NCBI RefSeq assembly: GCF_039537265.1
Contig: NZ_BAABAE010000003.1
Location: 558,001-622,000 of the forward strand
Direction: 5' to 3'
From: Terrimesophilobacter bigeumensis
GTDB taxonomy: Bacteria > Actinomycetota > Actinomycetes > Actinomycetales > Microbacteriaceae
Length of the DNA stretch: 64,000 bases
The translations under genes and the position numbers were made by a program. The stretch's first letter is position 1, and each line of letters opens with the position of its first letter. Under the pieces are notes generated by a model. That model worked only from the letters and a program-made list of their open reading frames with translations, made no database searches and had not been told where the DNA came from. Shown here piece after piece: positions 36,594 through 44,490 of the stretch.

Positions 36594-37063
36594 CCAACGC
36601 ACTCACCATCACCGCCGAACCCGGCGTCCCGTTCACCGACTTCGTGCGTGAGTTCGACGCACCCGTGGCGGCGCTGTTCGAAGCCCACCGCGACCCGGCG
36701 CTCGCGGCGCAGTGGTCCGGGCCCGACGGCTACGAGGTGGAGATGGAGCGGTACGACTTCCGCACCGGAGGCGGATACCGCTTCACCCACATCGACGGCG
36801 ACAACCGCTACACCTTCAACGGCGTCTTCCACGTCGTCCGCGACAACGAGTTCGTCATCCAGACCTTCGAGTTCGAGGGATTCCCGGATGTCGTGAGCAT
36901 CGAGTCGCTCCGCTTCGAGGATCTGGGCAACGGCCGCAGCCGGCTCGTCGGCCACGCCGTCTACCCGAGCCAGGAAGCGCGCGATGGAATGATCGAGAGC
37001 GGCATGGAGCGGGGGATGTCGGAGGGCTACAACCGGCTCGACGCCCTGCTCGCATCCTCGTGA
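36590..37063 (+). CDS. SRPBCC (AHSA1-like) protein
   Basis: 157 residues with the AHSA1 pattern: REFDAPVAALFEAHRDPALAAQWSGPDGYEVEMERYDFRTGGGYRF. A hydrophobic ligand pocket is expected; the ligand is unknown. Translationally coupled to the ArsR gene. A long palindrome that serves as terminator follows. Confidence 0.92.
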   Translation: MTNALTITAEPGVPFTDFVREFDAPVAALFEAHRDPALAAQWSGPDGYEVEMERYDFRTGGGYRFTHIDGDNRYTFNGVFHVVRDNEFVIQTFEFEGFPDVVSIESLRFEDLGNGRSRLVGHAVYPSQEARDGMIESGMERGMSEGYNRLDALLASS

Positions 37064-37101
37064 GTCTGCTTCGGGGTGCGGTAGCCCGGGAGCACAAGAA
37101 A

Positions 37102-37127
37102 GGAGCCGGGCCCATGGGCCCGGCTCC
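37102..37127. terminator. 26-bp perfect palindrome terminator
   Basis: GGAGCCGGGCCCA / TGGGCCCGGCTCC with no loop bases, between the SRPBCC gene and the converging Lys-rich gene, so likely a bidirectional terminator. Confidence 0.75.
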
Positions 37128-37164
37128 CGAATGCGCGAGACAAGTCGCGGCTGCGTAGTGGTAG

Positions 37165-37278
37165 CTACGCGCTATTGCTCTTGCTGGATGCCTTCGCCTT
37201 CTTGTCGGCGCGCTTCTCCTTCAGAGACTTGGCTGCCGCAGTCTTGTTGCTGCTCTTCTTGGGCGATTTGTCTGCCAT
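37165..37278 (-). CDS. Small Lys-rich protein
   Basis: 37 residues, strongly basic: starts MADKSPKKSSNKTAAAKS and ends KKAKASSKSNSA. Small proteins of this composition (MADKSPxKS...LKEKRAxKKAK) recur in actinobacterial genomes, function unknown; nucleic-acid or ribosome association would suit the charge but is not shown. GGGAG lies 6 bases before the ATG. Confidence 0.7.
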   Translation of the reverse strand: MADKSPKKSSNKTAAAKSLKEKRADKKAKASSKSNSA

Positions 37279-37576
37279 AAGGCACTCCCTCCCTCGGAAG
37301 CACGATCGGCTTCGATTAGACCCGACCTTACGCCACCGTGCTGGGTTCCGCATCCGGACTCTTCTGGCCCACGCCTTCACGCGCGTGGATTCGCTCGGAT
37401 GCCCAGCTGCCGCCGAGCCTCGCGCAGGCTCCGTGGCCTTCGCGTGCTCACGAACTGCGGCAAGTTCGGGGTTGCCGAGCGGTTCCACCTCGAAATTGCC
37501 GCAATTCGCGGGGCGCCGGCTATCAGGAGTGTCGAGATCCGGAGTCCGGGCGTCGCGGGCGGTGCTCGGTGGATAC

Positions 37577-38071
37577 TCAGAACCGCCGCGCGAACGGCAG
37601 GGGCTTTCGCATCCGGATGAGCAGCAGGATCGGGATGAGCACGTAGGGCAGGTTGAAGGCCAGGAACTTGAGCGGGTTCTGGGTCTGGAACTCCGGCTCG
37701 CCGAAGAACTCGACGCCGAAGACGACCACGCCGGTGATGACCGCGATCGCGGTCGCGTAGATGACGCTCGGGAGCTGGATCCAGTTCCAGCCCCTGACGA
37801 TCGAGATGACGAGCAGCACGTAGAACACCGGGTAGACGAACGCCGAGAGCCCGGTCACGAAGCGCATCCATACCGGCGGGTGCAGGAACAGCGGGTCGGC
37901 GTCGTGCGCGTACCAGTAGTTCGAGTTCACGAAGAAGTTGTCGGATGGCTGGCTGAAGTCGACGCCAAGCGTCGGCAGCAGGTCGCTGATGAGCGAGGTG
38001 ACGATGAAGAGCGAGAAGATCACGAGGAAGAAGACGTCGATCTTCCGCTCGCGCAGTGGCAGGTTCTGCAT
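37577..38071 (-). CDS. EXPERA-domain membrane protein
   Basis: 164 residues with four spans. The middle (NYWYAHDADPLFLHPPVWMRF) matches the EXPERA/emopamil-binding (TMEM97, EBP) fold better known from eukaryotic sterol proteins; bacterial role is unknown. Start at 38071 is 7 nt after TAGCCT. Confidence 0.72.
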   Translation of the reverse strand: MQNLPLRERKIDVFFLVIFSLFIVTSLISDLLPTLGVDFSQPSDNFFVNSNYWYAHDADPLFLHPPVWMRFVTGLSAFVYPVFYVLLVISIVRGWNWIQLPSVIYATAIAVITGVVVFGVEFFGEPEFQTQNPLKFLAFNLPYVLIPILLLIRMRKPLPFARRF

Positions 38072-38078
38072 GCACGCG

Positions 38079-38084
38079 AGGCTA
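38079..38084 (-). promoter_or_regulatory. -10 hexamer TAGCCT of the EXPERA gene
   Basis: Minus-strand TAGCCT ends 7 nt before the ATG at 38071. Confidence 0.5.
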
Positions 38085-38163
38085 GCGGATGCCGGGCCTG
38101 TCAGGGTGGAATCGGGGGATACCCCGATAGCGCGCGTCGGCGGCGCCTGTCAGGCTGGATGTC

Positions 38164-38340
38164 ATGAACCTCAGTCGTCCCCGTTCCAACCGCGTCATCG
38201 CGGGCGTGTGCTCCGCCGTCGCCAACCGTTTCGGGTGGAACCCCACCACCGTCCGCGTGCTCACCGTGCTCAGCTGCCTGCTGCCCGGCCCGCAGTTCGT
38301 CATCTACATCGTGCTCTGGGTGCTCATCCCTTCCGAGTGA
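38164..38340 (+). CDS. PspC-domain small membrane protein
   Basis: 58 residues, a single PspC domain: NRVIAGVCSAVANRFGWNPTTVRVLTVLSCLL followed by a membrane span (FVIYIVLWVLIPSE). PspC proteins take part in envelope stress sensing; here it is a stand-alone domain. CAGGCT ends 7 nt before the ATG; no Shine-Dalgarno. Confidence 0.88.
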   Translation: MNLSRPRSNRVIAGVCSAVANRFGWNPTTVRVLTVLSCLLPGPQFVIYIVLWVLIPSE

Positions 38341-38447
38341 GCGCGCCCGGCCGGGTGAGCGCTCACCCCCGGGAATGATTGCGTGACCGCGCAGGTTGGA
38401 TCGATGGATTCAAACGCATACGTATCGCGATCTCCCAGGGAGCAAGC

Positions 38448-39476
38448 ATGGAACTCGAACTCGGCCTCGACACCTTCGGAGATGTGACGACGGATGCCGA
38501 AGGCGAGCGCCTGTCGCACGCCGCATCCATCCGGAACCTCGTCGACCAGGCGGTACTGGCCGATGAGCTCGGGCTCGACTTCTTCGGGGTCGGCGAGCAC
38601 CACCGGGACGACTTCGCCGTCTCGGCACCCGAGGTCGTGCTCGCGGCCATTGCGAGCCGAACCAGCCGCATCCACCTGGGATCGGCCGTGACGGTGCTGA
38701 GCTCCGACGATCCGGTGCGCGTCTTCGAGCGCTTCTCCACGGTAGATGCCGTCTCGAACGGCCGCGCAGAGGTGATCCTCGGACGCGGCTCGTTCACCGA
38801 GTCCTTCCCGCTCTTCGGGTTCGACCTCGCCGACTACCAGCAGCTCTTCGAGGAGAAGCTCGACCTCTTCGCCGAGATCATCAAGGGCGAGCCGGTGACC
38901 TGGTCCGGGCAGTTGCGGGCCGGACTCACCGACCAGAACGTCTATCCGCCCATCGAGAACGGCGCGCTCAAGACCTGGATCGGGGTGGGCGGGAGCCCCG
39001 AATCGGTCGTGCGCGCCGCAAAGTATGGCCTGCCGCTCGTACTCGCCATCATCGGGGGAGACCCGCTGCGGTTCGCCCCCTACGCCGAGCTCTACCACAA
39101 GGCGCTCGCCCAGTTCGGGCGCGAGCCGCTGCCGATCGCCGCCCACTCGCCCGGCCACCTCGCGGCCACCGACGAGCAGGCCGTCGAGGAGCTCTACCCG
39201 CACTTCAAGGCGAACCGCGACCGCATCGGCGCCGAGCGCGGCTGGCCGCCGGTCACCCGCGCCGAGTATGAGCGCGAGGCACGGGATGGCGCGCTCTTCG
39301 TCGGCTCGCCGGAGACGGTCGCGGCGAAGATCGCGAAGACGGCGCGGGGTCTCGGGCTCACCCGCTTCGACCTCAAGTACTCGAACGGGACGATGCCGCA
39401 CGAACAGCTCATGACGAGCATCCGCCTCTACGGCGAAGAGGTCGCCCCCCGCGTTCGCGAGCTGCTCGCCGACTGA
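38448..39476 (+). CDS. LLM-class flavin-dependent oxidoreductase
   Basis: 342 residues, bacterial-luciferase-like TIM barrel: GLDFFGVGEHHRDDFAVSAPEVVLAAIASRTSRIHLGSAVTVLSSDDPVRVFE. Uses FMN or F420; the substrate is unknown. GGGAGC precedes the ATG at a good distance. Single gene, convergent with the SRPBCC gene at 39519. Confidence 0.9.
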   Translation: MELELGLDTFGDVTTDAEGERLSHAASIRNLVDQAVLADELGLDFFGVGEHHRDDFAVSAPEVVLAAIASRTSRIHLGSAVTVLSSDDPVRVFERFSTVDAVSNGRAEVILGRGSFTESFPLFGFDLADYQQLFEEKLDLFAEIIKGEPVTWSGQLRAGLTDQNVYPPIENGALKTWIGVGGSPESVVRAAKYGLPLVLAIIGGDPLRFAPYAELYHKALAQFGREPLPIAAHSPGHLAATDEQAVEELYPHFKANRDRIGAERGWPPVTRAEYEREARDGALFVGSPETVAAKIAKTARGLGLTRFDLKYSNGTMPHEQLMTSIRLYGEEVAPRVRELLAD

Positions 39477-39518
39477 CGGGTCGTCGCGGTTCGGGTTCGC
39501 GAGGCATCCGGGCACGAG

Positions 39519-40040
39519 TTAATCGCGCAGGGCACCGAAGCGCTCCTCCCACACCGGTCGTAGCGCCTCGTAGCGCTCGTCCCAGCCGATGCCGGCCGCG
39601 CGGGTCGGGTCGGCGACGGATGCCGGGGCCGCGCCGAGCAGGTCGTCCAGCTGCTCGAGGTAGGTCTGCCATCCTGGGCCGTAGTAGATCGACTGCACGC
39701 CTTCGTGGTGCAGGCGGAGTCGTGCCCCATCCGGAACCGCGTCCACCGTCACCGTGAGCACGGTGGGCGACTCCTCGATCGCGTGCCAGCTCGTCACGAA
39801 GCGGTGCGGCGGCTCGCATTCGGTGACCGTTCCGCTGCACCACACGCTTCCGTCGTCCCCGAGCGCCTGCCAGGCCCCGCCGAGCACGAGGTCGCCGGTG
39901 TAGGGCGCCATCCACCGGGCGAGGCGGTCGCGGTCGGTCACCGCATTCCAGAGGTCATCGACGTCGGTTGCGAGGATGCGCTCGAATTCAAGGTTGAACG
40001 CCGTGCCGGACTTGGTGATCTCGCCGAACATCATGGTCAT
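39519..40040 (-). CDS. SRPBCC (AHSA1-like) protein, second copy
   Basis: 173 residues with FERILATDVDDLWNAVTDRDRLARWMAPYTGDLVLGGAW, the AHSA1 pattern. It is the second gene of an ArsR-SRPBCC pair; its ATG at 40040 overlaps the ArsR stop (ATGA), which fixes the start. Ligand unknown. Confidence 0.9.
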   Translation of the reverse strand: MTMMFGEITKSGTAFNLEFERILATDVDDLWNAVTDRDRLARWMAPYTGDLVLGGAWQALGDDGSVWCSGTVTECEPPHRFVTSWHAIEESPTVLTVTVDAVPDGARLRLHHEGVQSIYYGPGWQTYLEQLDDLLGAAPASVADPTRAAGIGWDERYEALRPVWEERFGALRD

Positions 40041-40375
40041 GGTGTGTTCTCCTTTCGTGCCCGCTTGCCGCGGGCGATCTCCGTTTCGAGGGCGTCGAGG
40101 CGCTGGTTCCACAGGCTGCGGTAGCGGTCGACCTGGTCCTGCAGTTGGTCGATGACGAGGGGCTCGAGCCGATAGATGCGGCGGGCGCCTTCGGGGCGGG
40201 ACGCGACGAACCCGGCCTCCCGCAGCACCCGCAGGTGTCGCGCGACAGCGGGCTGGCTGATGCCGAACTCACGCTCGACCACACGCGACACCTCGCCCGC
40301 GGACTGGTCGCCCGCCGCGAGGAGCTCGACGAGACGCCGGCGAACCGGGTCTCCGAGGATGTCGAGTGCGTGCAC
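40037..40375 (-). CDS. ArsR-family repressor, second copy
   Basis: 112 residues. HTH: EREFGISQPAVARHLRVLREAGFVASRPEGARRIYRL, no metal Cys. The GTG at 40375 lies 6 nt after TATGAT, with the likely operator across that hexamer. Coupled to the SRPBCC gene downstream. Confidence 0.9.
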   Translation of the reverse strand: MHALDILGDPVRRRLVELLAAGDQSAGEVSRVVEREFGISQPAVARHLRVLREAGFVASRPEGARRIYRLEPLVIDQLQDQVDRYRSLWNQRLDALETEIARGKRARKENTP

Positions 40376-40381
40376 ATCCGA

Positions 40382-40403
40382 ATCATATAACACGTGAGTT
40401 ATA
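40382..40403 (-). promoter_or_regulatory. -10 TATGAT overlapped by an ArsR operator
   Basis: Minus-strand TATGAT (40382-40387) ends 6 nt before the GTG. TATAAC-ACGTGA-GTTATA, a 6-bp inverted repeat at 40386-40403, overlaps it, so a bound repressor would block the promoter. Confidence 0.6.
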
Positions 40404-40475
40404 AGAACAAGCCGAGAGCGACAGCATGGTTCGCCATCCACGCGTAATGTGAAATACGAGGAAAGGAATTTTTCG

Positions 40476-40817
40476 ATGAGCGACTCCGTCTACCATCCGA
40501 TGACCCCCGAGCTGGCGAAGATGCGCCGAGAACTCGTGCCCGAGACCTACGCGGCCTGGGACCAGTTCAGCAAGGCCGTCTTCGCCGAGGGCGCCCTGGA
40601 CGAGAAGACGAAGCAGCTCATCGCGGTTGCCGTCGCGCACGTCACGCAGTGCCCGTACTGCATCAAGGGGCACACGAAGATCGCCGAGCGGAAGGGCGCG
40701 AGCCCACAGGAGATCATGGAGGCGATCTGGGTCGCCGCCGAGATGAGGGCGGGCGGTGCGTTCGCCCACTCCGCGATCTCGCTCGGCGAGCTGTCGGAGC
40801 ACGAACACACCCACTGA
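40476..40817 (+). CDS. Carboxymuconolactone decarboxylase / AhpD-like protein
   Basis: 113 residues. The redox CxxC is in HVTQCPYCIKGHTKIAERKGAS, so it resembles AhpD-like thiol peroxidase adaptors more than the lactone decarboxylase. The C-terminus ends in a His-rich EHEHTH. AGGAAAGG precedes the ATG. Confidence 0.9.
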   Translation: MSDSVYHPMTPELAKMRRELVPETYAAWDQFSKAVFAEGALDEKTKQLIAVAVAHVTQCPYCIKGHTKIAERKGASPQEIMEAIWVAAEMRAGGAFAHSAISLGELSEHEHTH

Positions 40818-40855
40818 CCCTTGCGCGTCACTCGAATTAATGTTCGAATGACAGG

Positions 40856-41974
40856 ATGCGGTGGAGCGGCCAGGAGATCAACGCGGAAGCAGCGGATGCC
40901 CTGCCCGGCCTCGCGCGCCTGAACAACCTCGTCCGCACGGTGCAGACCCCCGAGTTCGACGGGGTGACCTTCTACGAGGTGCTCGCCAAGAGCGCGCTCA
41001 ACCACGTGCCCGGCCAGAGCGCGATGCCGTTCGGCTGGACCATCAACCCCATGCGCGGCTGCCTGCACCGGTGCGTGTACTGCTTCGCCCGTCCGACCCA
41101 CCGGTACCTCGACCTCGACGCGGGCAGGGATTTCGACACGCAGATCATCGTCAAGGTGAACGTGGCCGAGGTGCTCGCGAAAGAAGTGTCGAGGCCGACG
41201 TGGGGGCGGCATCCGGTCGCGCTCGGGACCAACACCGACCCCTACCAGCGCGCCGAGGGCCGCTACCGGCTCATGCCGGGGATCATCGCGGCGCTCGCCG
41301 GCTCCGGTACCCCGCTGTCGATCCTCACCAAGGGCACGCTCCTCCGGCGCGACCTGCCGCTGCTCAAGGAGGCGAGCGAGCACGTGCCGGTCGACCTCGC
41401 GATGTCGATCGCCGTCTACGACGAGGAACTGCAGCAGTCGATCGAGCCGGGAACCCCGAGCGCGAAGGCGCGGCTCGCTACTGTGACCGCGGTGCGCGAG
41501 GCCGGGCTGAACTGCTCGGTCTTCCTCATGCCGATCCTCCCGTACCTCACCGACTCGCGCGAGCACCTCGAGCTCGCGCTGCGGCAGGCGAAGGATGCCG
41601 GGGCCGGCTCGGTCCTTTACACCGCGCTTCACCTGCGGCCGTTCGTGAAGGAGTGGTTCATGCTCTGGCTGGAGCGGGAGCACCCGGAGCTCGTCGGGCG
41701 CTACCAGCAGTTGTATGGGGACAAGGCCTACGCGCCCTCCGGCTATCGCAAATGGCTGGCCGCACGCATCAAGCCGCTCATTCGGCGGTACGGGCTCGAG
41801 CGAGGCCGGGAAGATCCGGCGACGGGCGGCGTGCGCTCGAGCACGCTCGGCCGGCTGCGCAACGCCGAAGGGGAGCGCCCGCCCGGTGCCGGCTCGCCCG
41901 GTGTGGGCTCACTCATCGCCGAGGAGCTGCCTCCGGCGATGGCGGCACGGATGTCGTCGCCGACCCTGTTCTGA
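40856..41974 (+). CDS. Rv2578c-family radical SAM protein
   Basis: 372 residues. The radical SAM cluster motif is CLHRCVYCFARPTHRYLDLD (CxxxCxxC), with NTDPYQRAEGRYRLM after it, as in the spore photoproduct lyase-like Rv2578c group found across actinobacteria. Reaction unknown; the family is sometimes linked to DNA repair. Confidence 0.92.
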   Translation: MRWSGQEINAEAADALPGLARLNNLVRTVQTPEFDGVTFYEVLAKSALNHVPGQSAMPFGWTINPMRGCLHRCVYCFARPTHRYLDLDAGRDFDTQIIVKVNVAEVLAKEVSRPTWGRHPVALGTNTDPYQRAEGRYRLMPGIIAALAGSGTPLSILTKGTLLRRDLPLLKEASEHVPVDLAMSIAVYDEELQQSIEPGTPSAKARLATVTAVREAGLNCSVFLMPILPYLTDSREHLELALRQAKDAGAGSVLYTALHLRPFVKEWFMLWLEREHPELVGRYQQLYGDKAYAPSGYRKWLAARIKPLIRRYGLERGREDPATGGVRSSTLGRLRNAEGERPPGAGSPGVGSLIAEELPPAMAARMSSPTLF

Positions 41975-42105
41975 CCGAACGTCGTGCTGCGCCGGCCGCA
42001 AACGGCGGGAGGCCGTGAAGTTCATGGGAACTCCGGCCGCCGCCTGCCCTCCGGCGTAGCATCGGGACTACCCGGCACAGCGCACCACGTTGGGAGATGA
42101 GATCG

Positions 42106-42414
42106 ATGGCACTGCAGTCACTGGACCAGGGAGCGCGGCCCGAGCAGGACGCCACCACTCCCTCCGCTGTGCCCGTCACCGGGCTGCTCACGACCCCGCC
42201 CGTCACCGTGACGATCGTTCGGGAGCGGATCCAGTACGGCGGTCGTATCTTCTACTGCACGCCGGAGATGGCCCGGATCTTCCTCAAGCACGCGCGCGAC
42301 GTCATCGAAAGCGGGGAGGAGCAACTCGTCCCGCTCCTGCACAGCGGCGGCATCGACCTGCTGCTCGTATCCCGTGCGACGCCGTACACGCTGCTCGATC
42401 CGCCCGAGACCTAG
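42106..42414 (+). CDS. Hypothetical protein
   Basis: 102 residues, no family recognised. A low-complexity N-terminus is followed by an ordered part (TVTIVRERIQYGGRIFYCTPEMARIFLKHARDVIESGEE). GGGAG lies 8 bases before ATG 42106, which is preferred to the ATG nine bases upstream. Confidence 0.6.
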   Translation: MALQSLDQGARPEQDATTPSAVPVTGLLTTPPVTVTIVRERIQYGGRIFYCTPEMARIFLKHARDVIESGEEQLVPLLHSGGIDLLLVSRATPYTLLDPPET

Positions 42415-42446
42415 GGGCCTGCTGGGCGTTGCGGTCGGCGGTGCGC

Positions 42447-42452
42447 GAGACT
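42447..42452 (+). promoter_or_regulatory. GAGACT hexamer before a GNAT gene
   Basis: GAGACT ends 6 nt before the ATG at 42459. Confidence 0.45.
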
Positions 42453-42458
42453 GGACGG

Positions 42459-42941
42459 ATGCGACTGCGCGAGCTCACCCCGTCCGATCTTCCGGCGATC
42501 ACCGACCTCAACAACGCGGCGACGCCCGCAGTCCCTGTCATGACCGAGGAGGGGCTCGGTGCGGTCCTTGCGGCGAGCAGCGCCGGGTTCGCCGCGGTCG
42601 ATGAGGATGAGGTGATCGGCTTCGTGATCGCGTTCGCGACGGGGTCCGACTACGCGAGCCCGAATTACCGCTACTTCGAGGAACGAGGCACCGACCACCT
42701 CTACGTCGACCGCATCGTCGTGGCGGAGAGCGCACGGGGTATGCGGGTCGGCCAGGCGCTTTACGAGCGCGTCGTCGAACTTGCGGTCGCCAACAGTCGT
42801 GTCGAGGTCACCTGCGAGGTCAACCTGGACCCGCCGAACCCCGGCTCGCTCGCCTTCCACGACCGCATGGGGTTCCGGGAGGTGGGCAGACAGCAGACCG
42901 ACTACGCCACCGTCGCACTGCTCGCGCGACCCCTCAGCTGA
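42459..42941 (+). CDS. GNAT-family N-acetyltransferase
   Basis: 160 residues. VDRIVVAESARGMRVGQALYERVVELA is the acetyl-CoA-binding part and SLAFHDRMGFREVGRQ the end of the fold. Resembles the GNAT members with an Asn-Pro-rich late strand (NLDPPNPGS). Substrate unknown. Confidence 0.9.
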   Translation: MRLRELTPSDLPAITDLNNAATPAVPVMTEEGLGAVLAASSAGFAAVDEDEVIGFVIAFATGSDYASPNYRYFEERGTDHLYVDRIVVAESARGMRVGQALYERVVELAVANSRVEVTCEVNLDPPNPGSLAFHDRMGFREVGRQQTDYATVALLARPLS

Positions 42942-42961
42942 TCGTGGGGGACTGAGTCGGA

Positions 42962-43426
42962 TCAGGCGGCGCGCCTGCGCGGCTTCTGCGTCTCCGCGCT
43001 CACCATCCAGGCGAACTGCTCGAGCTTCTCGATGATGACGTGCAGGATGTCTGCGGTCGTCGGATCCTCCTCGTCGACCGGGTCGTGCACCCTCCTGGCC
43101 GTGCCTGCGACGGCATGGAGGCGTTCGGTCACGAGGCTCACGACCTCTTTCGTGTCGACCTGGTCTGCGGGGAACTTCGCGAGCGTCGTCGTCTTCGTCA
43201 CCGTCTCGGAACGGCCGTCCGGGAGCGCCTCGAGGGCACGCATCCGCTCGGCCACGACATCCGAGAGCTCGCGTGCGACGGCGATGATCTCATCGAGCTG
43301 CAGGTGCAGGTCGCGGAAATTCGACCCGACGACGTTCCAGTGGGCCTGCTTGCCCTGGATGCCCAGTTCGATGAGGTCGACGAGAACCGCCTGCAGATCG
43401 GCAGAGAGAGTTTTGCTTGCTTTCAT
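42962..43426 (-). CDS. dps: Dps-family ferritin-like DNA-protection protein
   Basis: 154 residues. Ferroxidase ligands are visible in GKQAHWNVVGSNFRDLHLQLDEIIAVARELSDVVAERM. Oxidises and stores iron and protects DNA in oxidative or stationary stress; forms a 12-mer in the family. A basic tail (KPRRRAA) may help DNA contact. The start at 43426 fits the family; TATGGT lies 7 nt upstream. Confidence 0.92.
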   Translation of the reverse strand: MKASKTLSADLQAVLVDLIELGIQGKQAHWNVVGSNFRDLHLQLDEIIAVARELSDVVAERMRALEALPDGRSETVTKTTTLAKFPADQVDTKEVVSLVTERLHAVAGTARRVHDPVDEEDPTTADILHVIIEKLEQFAWMVSAETQKPRRRAA

Positions 43427-43712
43427 GCTCGACACCATACGCGCGCAAGCTTGAGATCGACCATTACCTCCGCCCAGCCACGCGTACCTCCCCTCCTCCA
43501 CAGGAAACGCGGAGGTTGGCCCTCCACAATTGATGACGGCGCGGGAACAGTGCGCGCTCGCCGGTGTGAGAATTCCGCAGGTGAGCAGTGCCATTGCCGT
43601 GAGGCCCGCAGAATCGGCCGCCCCAACCGAGCGCATTGATGCGCGTTTGTCCGAGTGTTCTGCTGCGACCGGCGAGTCGCCCTGCGGAGCAACGATCTGG
43701 AAGAACAACCAC
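43427..43712. other. Long gap between dps and the M23 peptidase gene
   Basis: 286 bases without a supported gene. It must hold the dps promoter and the promoter and leader of the peptidase gene. A hairpin-capable GGAGGTTGGCCCTCC segment is near 43511-43525. I looked for a ydaO-type (c-di-AMP) riboswitch, common before actinobacterial cell-wall hydrolases, and did not find its conserved boxes. Confidence 0.4.
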
Positions 43713-44450
43713 GTGCACGAGAAGACATCGCGGCTACCCGCGCGCGCTCCGAAGGCAGTCAGGAAGCCGAACCTTCCTGGCCTCAACGGCCGGTCCGTCC
43801 GCAACCTCAGCCAGGTGAAGGCCGTGCGGGTTGTGCGCCGGAACTTCCTCGCCTCCCTCGCCGCGCTCGGTGTCATGGTCACAGCGGGCGTCGCGGTGCC
43901 GGCCTACGCGCAATCCGTCGCCGAGTCGCAGATGCAGGGGCAGGTGCCGGAACCCCAGGTCGTGACGGTTGTCGCGGCCGGTCCGGACCTCGTCGTCGTG
44001 CGCGACTCCTACACGGTCGTCGCGCCACCACCACTTCGCTGGCCGGTCGACAGTCTCACGATCTCGAGCGGATTCGGTCCACGCACCTCGCCGTGTGCCG
44101 GGTGTTCCAGCTATCACCAGGGAGTCGACTTCGATCCGGGCTACGGCGTCCAGGTTCACGCCATCGCCGCCGGTGTCGTCGTCGAGACCAGCAACCCCTT
44201 CTACACGGAACTCGGCGTGCATGTGTCCATCGAGCACGTGATCGACGGCCAGAAGATCGTGAGCATCTACGGGCACATGCAGTACGGCACCATGTCGCTC
44301 AAGGTCGGCGATAGCGTCAAGGTCGGCCAGATCATCGGCCTCGTCGGCAGCACTGGTGCGAGCACCGGCCCGCACCTGCACTTCGAGATCCGGGTGGGCG
44401 GGACCGACGCGGTCAATCCCTACACCTGGATGCTCGCCCGCCTCGGCTAG
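43713..44450 (+). CDS. Secreted M23-family peptidase
   Basis: 245 residues. A long basic N-region is followed by a signal-type hydrophobic stretch (FLASLAALGVMVTAGVAVPAYA). The M23 (LytM) domain has the HxxxD zinc motif in YHQGVDFDPGYG and the HxH motif in GPHLHFEIRVGG, both intact, so it should cut peptidoglycan cross-bridges. GTG 43713 has GGAAGAA 7 bases upstream. Confidence 0.9.
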   Translation: MHEKTSRLPARAPKAVRKPNLPGLNGRSVRNLSQVKAVRVVRRNFLASLAALGVMVTAGVAVPAYAQSVAESQMQGQVPEPQVVTVVAAGPDLVVVRDSYTVVAPPPLRWPVDSLTISSGFGPRTSPCAGCSSYHQGVDFDPGYGVQVHAIAAGVVVETSNPFYTELGVHVSIEHVIDGQKIVSIYGHMQYGTMSLKVGDSVKVGQIIGLVGSTGASTGPHLHFEIRVGGTDAVNPYTWMLARLG

Positions 44451-44459
44451 GCATCCTGC

Positions 44460-44477
44460 AGCGCCCTCCGAGGCGCT
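44460..44477. terminator. Short terminator after the M23 gene
   Basis: AGCGCC-CTCCGA-GGCGCT, 6-bp stem with 6-nt loop. Its last base is the first T of the TACATT hexamer of the next gene. Confidence 0.5.
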
Positions 44478-44482
44478 ACATT
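44477..44482 (+). promoter_or_regulatory. -10 hexamer TACATT before the GT2 gene
   Basis: TACATT ends 8 nt before the ATG at 44491. Confidence 0.45.
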
Positions 44483-44490
44483 GATGACTG

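Noticed and set aside
43540..43712. ydaO (c-di-AMP) riboswitch before the M23 gene
   Set aside because: The conserved boxes of that class could not be found.
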